Origin: Mycobacterium sp. SVM_VP21
Lineage (GTDB): Bacteria; Actinomycetota; Actinomycetes; Mycobacteriales; Mycobacteriaceae
Reading direction: 5' to 3'
DNA: 64,000 nt
Assembly: GCA_024758765.1 (NCBI GenBank)
Contig: CP101406.1
Coordinates: forward strand, 4,402,001-4,466,000
Shown in pieces: positions 57,619-64,000 of the stretch (its first letter is position 1; the number at the start of each line of letters is the position of its first letter). The translations under genes were made by a program, and so were the position numbers. The notes beneath the pieces are model-generated. The model ran no database searches. It had not been told where the DNA came from and saw only the letters and a program-made list of their open reading frames with translations.

Positions 57619-60536
57619 GCGAGGTGAGCACGCCCACCGAGCCTTCCCCGACCACCGTCACCCATTCCCGTGTCGCGCGGTTCATTCACCGGGTGCCACT
57701 CCTCGTCGTGGTGGCGTGGCTCGCGCTGACCGTCGTCGTCAACGTCGTTGTGCCGCAGCTCGAAGAGGTCGGCAAGGCACATTCAGTGTCATTGGCAGCC
57801 AAGGACGCCCAGTCCTACCAGGCGATCAAGAAGCAAGGCGCCAACTTCGAGCAGTTCGACTCCGACAGCATGGTGATGGTCCTGCTGGAAGGCGACGAGC
57901 CGCTCGGCGACCAGGCGCGCACCTACTACCACGGCTTGGTGGAGAAGCTGCGGGCCGACACCGAACATGTGGAGTACGTGCAGGACTTCTGGGGTGACCG
58001 GATCACCGCCGGTGGCGCCCAGAGCATGGACGATCACGCCGCCTACGTGCAGCTGAACCTGGTCGGCGACCAGGGCACCACCACCGGCAAGGAATCGGTG
58101 CAGTCGGTGCGCGACATCGTCGACGGCAGCGCGCCGCCGCCCGGGTTGCATGTCTATGTGACCGGTCAGGCCGCGCTGACGATGGACATGAACGACGCCG
58201 GCGACGAGAGCATGCTCAAGATGACGGCGATCACCTTCGTGGTGATCACGGTCATGCTGCTGCTGATCTACCGCTCGATGGCGACCGTGCTACTGATCTT
58301 GTTCACCGTCTTCGTCGAACTGGGTGCCGCGCGCGGGATCGTGGCCGTTCTGGGCCACTTCGAGATCATGGGGCTGTCCACCTTCGCGGTGAGCCTGCTG
58401 ACCTCGTTGGCGATCGCGGCCGGTACCGACTACGCGATCTTCTTCATCGGCCGTTATCAGGAGGCCAGGGCTGCGGGTCAAGACCGCATCACCGCGTACT
58501 TCACCACCTACCACAGTGTTTCGCATGTGGTGCTGGGCTCGGGTCTGACGATTGCCGGCGCCACGTTCTGCCTGAAGTTCACCCGGCTGCCGTACTTCGC
58601 ATCCATGGGTGTGCCGTGTGCGGTCGGCATGCTGGTCGTGGTCGCCGCGGCAATGACGATCACGCCCGCGGTTCTGCTGCTGGGCACTCGATTTGGCTTG
58701 CTGGAGTCCAAGCGGAAACTCTCGGCACGGGGTTGGCGCCGGATCGGGACCGCGATCGTGCGGTGGCCCGGGCCGATCTTCGTGGTGACCATGATCGTCG
58801 CCCTGATCGGGATCGGTGTGCTGCCGTCGTACTCCGTGAACTACAACGACCAGTACTACATCCCCAAAAGCCTGCCGTCGATTCAGGGCTATGAGGCGTC
58901 GTATCGACACTTCTCCAAGGCCCGGATGAACCCCGACATCGTGCTCGTCGAGACCGACCAGGACCTGCGGACGCCGGGCAACATGCTGGTGCTGGACCGG
59001 ATCGCGAAGAACATTTTCCGACTGGACGGAATCGACAAGGTACAGAGCATCACTCGGCCACTGGGGGCGCCGATCGACCACAGCTCGGTGCCATTCCAGC
59101 TGAGCATGCAGTCGGTGCCCATCACGGAGAACCTCGACTATCTCAAGGGCCGGATGGCCGACATGCTGCACATGACCGATCAGCTCGGTTCGATGATCGA
59201 GATCATGGAGCGCATGCACGCCCTGATGTCGGAGCAGGCCGGGGTCACCCACGACATGGTGGGCCACACCACCGAGATGAAGCAGGTTACCGATGAAATG
59301 CGGGACCACATGGCTGATTTCGACGACTTCTGGCGTCCGATGCGCAACTACTTCTACTGGGAGCCGCACTGTTCGGGCGTCCCGATGTGCTGGTCGTTGC
59401 GGTCGATCTTCGACGGGCTCGACGGGGTCGACAATCTCAGCGACAAGATGACGGCGATGCTGCGCGATCTGGAGCACATGGACACCCTGATGCCGCAGAT
59501 GGTGGCGCAGCTGCCGCCGATGATCGCCATTTCCAAGGACATCCGCGAAACGATGCTGACGATGTACAGCACGTTCAACGGGATGATCAACCAGATGGCG
59601 CGGATGACCGATACCGCGACCGTCATGGGGCAGGCCTTCGACGCCGCGAAGAACGACGACTTCTTCTATCTGCCGCCGGAGGCCTTCGACAACGCCGACT
59701 TCCAGAAGGGCCTCAAGTTGATGGTCTCGCCGGACGGGAAGTCCGCGCAGATCATCGTCACCCACGAGGGCGACCCGGCCGGCAACGCGGCGCTGTCCAA
59801 GACCGAGGAGGAGCTGACCGCGGCCAAGGCGGCGATCAAGGGCACTCCGCTGCAGGGCGCCCGGGTCTACATCGGCGGCACGGCGCCGACCTATCACGAC
59901 ATCGGCGAGTTCCTGCGATACGACATGATGCTCGCGGTGATGGCGTCGCTGTGCCTGATCATGATCATCATGCTGGTGCTGACCCGCAGCCTCGTCGCGG
60001 CCGCGGTGATCGTCGGAACGATCGCAGTCTCGCTGGGCTCGTCGTTCGGGTTGTCGGTGCTGATCTGGCAGCACATCCTCGGCTTACAACTGCACTGGTT
60101 CGTGCTGCCGTTCACCGTGATCATCCTGTTGGCGGTGGGATCGGACTACAACCTGCTACTGGTGTCGCGATTCAAGGAGGAACTCGGCGCCGGGATGAAC
60201 ACCGCGATCATCCGCGGCGTCGGGGGTTCGGGCAGCGTGGCCACCCAGGCGGGCCTGGTGTTCGCGTTCACCATGGGCGCGATGATCAGCAGTGACCTGG
60301 TCTCGATCGGTCAGTCCGGAACCGCGATCTGCCTGGGTCTGCTGTTCGACACCTTCATCATCCGAGCGTTCATGACGCCGTCGATCGCGGCGCTGCTGGG
60401 CCGCTGGTTCTGGTGGCCGATCAAGGTGCTGCCCACCTCGTCGCTCACCCGCAACCGGCCGGCCGTGACCGACCGCGGGGCCGAAGCTGCGGTCGATGAC
60501 CCGGCGACTACCGAGATCCCGGTGGCGACCCCCTAA
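57615..60536 (+). CDS. MmpL-family RND transporter, MmpL4/5-like
   Basis: RND-type exporter (973 aa) with 12 membrane helices in two repeats. Proton-relay Asp-Tyr pairs occur in [12 protein letters not shown] and [12 protein letters not shown]. The second periplasmic region (about residues 495-680) is Met/Gln-rich and heptad-like, the coiled-coil arm of MmpL4/MmpL5, which export siderophores and drugs with MmpS4/5. A TetR regulator precedes the pair, as for mmpS5L5. It lies between coaE and the DUF402 gene, an insertion relative to M. tuberculosis. The 3' end overlaps the convergent DUF402 gene by 29 bp. Confidence 0.9.
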   Translation: MSEVSTPTEPSPTTVTHSRVARFIHRVPLLVVVAWLALTVVVNVVVPQLEEVGKAHSVSLAAKDAQSYQAIKKQGANFEQFDSDSMVMVLLEGDEPLGDQARTYYHGLVEKLRADTEHVEYVQDFWGDRITAGGAQSMDDHAAYVQLNLVGDQGTTTGKESVQSVRDIVDGSAPPPGLHVYVTGQAALTMDMNDAGDESMLKMTAITFVVITVMLLLIYRSMATVLLILFTVFVELGAARGIVAVLGHFEIMGLSTFAVSLLTSLAIAAGTDYAIFFIGRYQEARAAGQDRITAYFTTYHSVSHVVLGSGLTIAGATFCLKFTRLPYFASMGVPCAVGMLVVVAAAMTITPAVLLLGTRFGLLESKRKLSARGWRRIGTAIVRWPGPIFVVTMIVALIGIGVLPSYSVNYNDQYYIPKSLPSIQGYEASYRHFSKARMNPDIVLVETDQDLRTPGNMLVLDRIAKNIFRLDGIDKVQSITRPLGAPIDHSSVPFQLSMQSVPITENLDYLKGRMADMLHMTDQLGSMIEIMERMHALMSEQAGVTHDMVGHTTEMKQVTDEMRDHMADFDDFWRPMRNYFYWEPHCSGVPMCWSLRSIFDGLDGVDNLSDKMTAMLRDLEHMDTLMPQMVAQLPPMIAISKDIRETMLTMYSTFNGMINQMARMTDTATVMGQAFDAAKNDDFFYLPPEAFDNADFQKGLKLMVSPDGKSAQIIVTHEGDPAGNAALSKTEEELTAAKAAIKGTPLQGARVYIGGTAPTYHDIGEFLRYDMMLAVMASLCLIMIIMLVLTRSLVAAAVIVGTIAVSLGSSFGLSVLIWQHILGLQLHWFVLPFTVIILLAVGSDYNLLLVSRFKEELGAGMNTAIIRGVGGSGSVATQAGLVFAFTMGAMISSDLVSIGQSGTAICLGLLFDTFIIRAFMTPSIAALLGRWFWWPIKVLPTSSLTRNRPAVTDRGAEAAVDDPATTEIPVATP

Positions 60537-61047
60537 GCCCATCGCTGACCGGCCAGGTCACCGGCATGCCCTGACCGGCCAGCCATCGGTCCAGGTCGTA
60601 GCCGTTGCGGGCCAGGCCGTCGACGACCGCCACCGCGCGCAGCACCGCGTGTTCGGCGTCGTGTTGGCTCAGCAGGCCCTCGGCGACGGCGGCCATCAGC
60701 TCGTCGGTGTCGGCGAGCTCGACGCCGGATGCGGTGCGGACCACCAGATCCAGGTAGTGGTCCCGGGAGTGCCAGCGTTCCGGTGCCGCGGTGTACTCGC
60801 CGACGTCGAGATAAAAGTCCTGGTCGCGTTCATGACCGGGGCTGAAATGGAAGACGGTCGCACGCAGCCCGAGCGACGGCAGCAGCCAGGACTCCAGGTA
60901 GTGGAACTGGGCCCGGCCCGGGGTGGGGCGGGCCATATAGAGGCCCCACGGGTGCACCGTGTAGACGTCGACGGCGCGCACCACCCCTTTGGGGTCAGTG
61001 TTGGTGTAGCCGCGCAGGTCGAAGGTCTCTTCCTTGGGTGGATGCAC
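60508..61047 (-). CDS. DUF402 family protein, Rv1632c-like
   Basis: Protein of 179 aa with the DUF402 core ([42 protein letters not shown] and the Asp/His-rich [13 protein letters not shown]). Related proteins include nucleoside diphosphate phosphatases with metal-binding acidic residues; whether this one is active cannot be told. GTG at 61047 has GAGAGG upstream. It lies before uvrB on the opposite strand, as Rv1632c does. Confidence 0.78.
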   Translation of the reverse strand: MHPPKEETFDLRGYTNTDPKGVVRAVDVYTVHPWGLYMARPTPGRAQFHYLESWLLPSLGLRATVFHFSPGHERDQDFYLDVGEYTAAPERWHSRDHYLDLVVRTASGVELADTDELMAAVAEGLLSQHDAEHAVLRAVAVVDGLARNGYDLDRWLAGQGMPVTWPVSDGLRGSPPGSR

Positions 61048-61076
61048 CGCTGGCCGCCTCTCGCTGTCGGAGGCCC

Positions 61077-61082
61077 AGCCTA
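61077..61082 (-). promoter_or_regulatory. -10 box for the DUF402 gene
   Basis: TAGGCT on the minus strand, 29 nt before GTG at 61047, adjoining the dispersed repeat at 61090. Confidence 0.4.
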
Positions 61083-61089
61083 TTGCCCG

Positions 61090-61129
61090 GCTCCTCCTCA
61101 TCGCGCTGGCGCGCTCTGCATGTCGCCGG
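61090..61129 (-). repeat. Dispersed GATGCAGAGC...GCGATGA repeat (copy 3)
   Basis: Minus strand: GGCGACATGCAGAGC, a variable GC-rich middle, then GCGATGAGGAGGAGCC. It shares both conserved blocks with copies at 21901 and 43901. Here it lies upstream of the DUF402 gene, in the divergent gap with uvrB, but the DUF402 start is 43 bp further on, so its GAGGAGGAG may no longer serve as ribosome binding site. Confidence 0.6.
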
Positions 61130-61136
61130 GCGGGCC

Positions 61137-61142
61137 TACTCT
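61137..61142 (+). promoter_or_regulatory. -10 box of a leaderless transcript (uvrB)
   Basis: TACTCT, 7 nt before GTG at 61150. Confidence 0.5.
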
Positions 61143-61149
61143 GGCTTCC

Positions 61150-63321
61150 GTGGCCTTCGCAACCGAACACCCTATCGTCGCGCATTCGGAGTACCGGCCC
61201 GCCGCAGACGCCGTGGAAGGCATCGTCCGCGCCGGCGGCCGGTTCGACGTCGTCAGCGAGTTCCGGCCGGCCGGTGACCAGCCGGCCGCCATTGCCGACC
61301 TGGAACGCCGCATCACCTCGGGGGAGAAGGACGTGGTGCTGCTGGGCGCCACCGGCACCGGCAAATCGGCCACCGCGGCCTGGCTGATCGAGCGGCTGCA
61401 GCGTCCCACCCTGGTGATGGCGCCCAACAAGACACTGGCCGCGCAGCTGGCCAACGAGCTGCGAGAGATGTTGCCGCACAACGCCGTCGAGTACTTCGTC
61501 TCGTACTACGACTACTACCAGCCGGAAGCCTATATCGCGCAGACCGACACCTACATCGAGAAGGACAGCTCGATCAACGACGACGTCGAGCGGCTGCGCC
61601 ACTCGGCGACCTCCAGCCTGCTGTCCCGCCGCGACGTCGTGGTGGTCGCCTCGGTGTCCTGCATCTACGGCCTGGGCACCCCGCAGTCCTACCTGGACCG
61701 CTCGGTGGAGTTGCAGGTCGGTGCGGAGGTGCCGCGTGACGGCCTGCTGCGGCTGCTGGTCGACGTCCAGTACACCCGCAACGACATGGCGTTCACCCGC
61801 GGCTCCTTCCGGGTGCGCGGCGACACCGTCGAGATCATTCCCTCCTACGAGGAGCTGGCCGTCCGCATCGAGTACTTCGGCGACGAGATCGAGGCGCTGT
61901 ACTACCTGCATCCGCTCACCGGAGACGTGGTGCGCAAGGTCGACTCGCTGCGCATCTTCCCGGCCACCCACTACGTCGCCGGCCCGGAACGGATGACGCA
62001 GGCCATCTCCACCATCGAGCAGGAGCTGGCCGTCCGGCTCGAAGAGCTGGAGAACCACGGCAAACTGCTGGAGGCCCAGCGGCTGCGGATGCGCACCAAC
62101 TACGACATCGAGATGATGCGCCAGGTCGGCTTCTGCTCGGGCATCGAGAACTATTCGCGCCACATCGACGGTCGCGGCGCCGGCACGCCCCCGGCCACCC
62201 TGCTGGATTACTTCCCCGAGGACTTCCTGCTCATCATTGACGAGTCACACGTCACCGTGCCGCAGATCGGCGGCATGTACGAGGGCGACATGTCGCGCAA
62301 GCGCAACCTGGTGGAGTTCGGGTTCCGGTTGCCCTCGGCGTGCGACAACCGGCCGCTGACCTGGGAGGAGTTCGCCGACCGGATCGGCCAGACGGTCTAC
62401 ATGTCGGCCACCCCGGGGCCCTACGAGCTCAGCCAGGCCGGCGGCGAGTTCGTCGAGCAGGTGATCCGCCCGACCGGCCTGGTGGACCCGAAGGTCGTGG
62501 TGAAGCCGACAAAGGGCCAGATCGACGACCTGATCGCCGAGATCCGGCAGCGCACCGCGGCCGATGAGCGGGTGCTGGTCACCACGCTGACCAAGAAGAT
62601 GGCCGAAGACCTCACCGATTACCTGCTGGAGATGGGGATTCGGGTGCGCTACCTGCACTCCGAGGTCGACACGCTGCGCCGAGTGGAGCTGCTGCGGCAG
62701 CTGCGGCTCGGCGACTACGACGTGCTGATCGGCATCAACCTGCTCCGCGAGGGTCTGGACCTGCCGGAGGTGTCGCTGGTGTCGATCCTCGACGCCGACA
62801 AGGAGGGCTTCCTGCGCTCCACCCGCAGCCTGATCCAGACCATCGGTCGCGCGGCCCGCAACGTCTCCGGCGAAGTGCACATGTACGCCGACAAGATCAC
62901 CGACTCGATGCGCGAGGCCATCGACGAAACCGAACGCCGCCGGGCCAAGCAGGTCGCCTACAACGAGGCCAACGGCATCGACCCCCAGCCGCTGCGCAAG
63001 AAGATCGCCGACATCCTCGACCAGGTGTACCGGGAGGTGGAGGACACCGAATCCATCGAGGTCGCCGGGTCGGGCCGCAACGCCTCACGCGGGCGGCGCG
63101 CCCAGGGCGAGCCCGGTCGGGCGGTCAGCGCCGGGGTCTTCGAAGGCCGCGACACCAGCAACATGCCACGGGCCGAACTGGCCGACCTGGTCAAGGACCT
63201 CACCGAGCAGATGATGAACGCGGCGCGAGATCTGCAGTTCGAGCTGGCGGCCCGGATCCGCGACGAGATCGCCGACCTCAAGAAGGAACTGCGGGGCATG
63301 GACGCGGCCGGCATCAAGTGA
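61150..63321 (+). CDS. uvrB: UvrABC excision nuclease subunit B
   Basis: UvrB (723 aa), the damage-verifying helicase-like subunit of nucleotide excision repair. Walker A GATGTGKS is at residues 66-73, the beta-hairpin region is [20 protein letters not shown], helicase motifs include DESHVTVPQ and QTIGRAARN, and the C-terminal UVR motif ([20 protein letters not shown]) contacts UvrA/UvrC. GTG at 61150 follows the leaderless promoter and adds about 30 residues over the M. tuberculosis protein as I recall it. Confidence 0.95.
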   Translation: MAFATEHPIVAHSEYRPAADAVEGIVRAGGRFDVVSEFRPAGDQPAAIADLERRITSGEKDVVLLGATGTGKSATAAWLIERLQRPTLVMAPNKTLAAQLANELREMLPHNAVEYFVSYYDYYQPEAYIAQTDTYIEKDSSINDDVERLRHSATSSLLSRRDVVVVASVSCIYGLGTPQSYLDRSVELQVGAEVPRDGLLRLLVDVQYTRNDMAFTRGSFRVRGDTVEIIPSYEELAVRIEYFGDEIEALYYLHPLTGDVVRKVDSLRIFPATHYVAGPERMTQAISTIEQELAVRLEELENHGKLLEAQRLRMRTNYDIEMMRQVGFCSGIENYSRHIDGRGAGTPPATLLDYFPEDFLLIIDESHVTVPQIGGMYEGDMSRKRNLVEFGFRLPSACDNRPLTWEEFADRIGQTVYMSATPGPYELSQAGGEFVEQVIRPTGLVDPKVVVKPTKGQIDDLIAEIRQRTAADERVLVTTLTKKMAEDLTDYLLEMGIRVRYLHSEVDTLRRVELLRQLRLGDYDVLIGINLLREGLDLPEVSLVSILDADKEGFLRSTRSLIQTIGRAARNVSGEVHMYADKITDSMREAIDETERRRAKQVAYNEANGIDPQPLRKKIADILDQVYREVEDTESIEVAGSGRNASRGRRAQGEPGRAVSAGVFEGRDTSNMPRAELADLVKDLTEQMMNAARDLQFELAARIRDEIADLKKELRGMDAAGIK

Positions 63322-63379
63322 CGCGCCAGGCAGGCGACCATTTTCGCGTGTGATGGTGATCCGTGATTGACTGCAAGCG

Positions 63380-64000
63380 GTGGTGGAACTGACTGAAACA
63401 GTGGTGCATGACTCCGCTGTAAGCACTGGCAGCTGGCGTGAGCTGCTCGGTAGGCGCTATCTGGGCACCGCGGCCGTGCTGGCCGGCGGGGTGGCGCTGT
63501 ACGCCACCAACGAGTTCCTCACGATCAGCCTGCTGCCCAACACCATCAAGGACATCGGCGGTGAGCGGTTCTACGCCTGGGTGACCACCCTGTACCTGGT
63601 CGGATCGGTGATCGCCGCGGCCGCGGCCAACGCGGTGCTGGTCCGCGTGGGTTCTCGCTCGGCCTACCTGCTGGGGCTGCTGTCGTTCGGCCTGGGCACG
63701 GTGCTCTGTGCGCTGGCGCCCCAGATGGAAGTCCTGCTGATCGGTCGCACCCTGCAGGGCATGGGCGGCGGCCTGTTGGCCGGGCTGGGGTGGGCGCTGA
63801 TCAACGCCGTCCTGCCCAGCTGGCTGTGGACCCGGGCCTCGGGGCTGGTGTCCGCCATGTGGGGTGTCGGCACCCTGGTCGGGCCGGCAGCCGGCGGCCT
63901 ATTCGCCCAGTTCGGCATCTGGCGGTGGGCGTTCGGCCTCATGGCGATACTGACCGTGGCGATGGGAGTGGCGGTCAGTGTGGTGCTGCCGGCCGGGGGT
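63380..64000 (+). CDS. MFS-family efflux transporter, Rv1634-like (3' end outside window)
   Basis: The first 207 residues of a major-facilitator protein: MVELTETVV..., then about six membrane helices, with the family signature near VGSRSAYLLGLLSFGLGTVL and the GRTLQGMGGGLLAG segment typical of 14-TM drug/H+ antiporters. Candidate starts are GTG 63380, GTG 63383 and GTG 63401. Position after uvrB matches Rv1634. The window ends before the second half, so specificity cannot be assessed. Confidence 0.8.
   Translation, partial: MVELTETVVHDSAVSTGSWRELLGRRYLGTAAVLAGGVALYATNEFLTISLLPNTIKDIGGERFYAWVTTLYLVGSVIAAAAANAVLVRVGSRSAYLLGLLSFGLGTVLCALAPQMEVLLIGRTLQGMGGGLLAGLGWALINAVLPSWLWTRASGLVSAMWGVGTLVGPAAGGLFAQFGIWRWAFGLMAILTVAMGVAVSVVLPAGG

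Noticed and set aside
61048..62163. A long N-terminal extension of the DUF402 protein opposite uvrB
   Set aside because: The frame is open only because it lies antisense to uvrB; the family similarity begins at the GTG at 61047.

Overview
The window is a GC-rich chromosomal segment from a mycobacterium that is not M. tuberculosis. The evidence is the complete Pup-proteasome cluster (mpa, dop, pup, prcB, prcA), an MmpS/MmpL pair, MTB12-family secreted antigens, a 13E12-family HNH protein, mycobacterial polA-rpsA-coaE-uvrB synteny, and many leaderless starts with a TANNNT box 6-8 nt before the start codon. No rRNA, tRNA or CRISPR array was seen.

Region 1 (1-23.9 kb) is a branched-chain/leucine catabolic locus matching the Rv2495c-Rv2506 block of M. 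tuberculosis: a partial TetR regulator (BkaR), fadD35, scoA, scoB, accD1, accA1, fadE19, a MaoC-like hydratase, citE, then bkdA, bkdB, bkdC. Together these convert branched-chain keto acids to acyl-CoAs, dehydrogenate and carboxylate them, hydrate and cleave the product, and reactivate acetoacetate. Two near-palindromes (307-322 and 2053-2072) look like BkaR operators. An accessory block of about 10 kb (9.7-19.45 kb) splits citE from bkdA. It holds a D-tartrate dehydratase-like enzyme, a ketopantoate reductase-like enzyme, a methyltransferase, a TetR-DUF1214-sulfotransferase-oxidoreductase operon, and an 865-residue fusion of a membrane domain, a cupredoxin and a copper nitrite reductase-like module.

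Region 2 (24-42.4 kb) matches Rv2125-Rv2109c: a PAC2 protein, metH, a HAD phosphatase, hisE, hisG, DUF4126, a RecB-like nuclease, trmI, DUF503, lppK plus an MTB12 paralogue, and the proteasome cluster. The metH leader has the sequence and fold of an S-adenosylhomocysteine riboswitch, and its P4 strand overlaps a hairpin that hides the metH ribosome binding site.

Region 3 (42.4-64 kb) matches Rv1627c-Rv1634 with insertions: a flavin monooxygenase/LysR pair before polA; a truncated transposase, 13E12 gene, nitronate monooxygenase and PrsW between polA and rpsA; and a TetR-mmpS-mmpL efflux module between coaE and the DUF402 gene. uvrB and a partial MFS transporter end the window.

The most unusual feature is a set of small palindromic or repeated elements, several apparently inserted into genes: a 57-bp unit in frame in accA1 that also forms a three-copy array at 24.36-24.53 kb, a second palindrome in frame in accA1, a hairpin that split the start of the MaoC-like gene with a 10-bp target duplication, a hairpin between trmI and DUF503, and a dispersed sequence that supplies ribosome binding sites to three genes.
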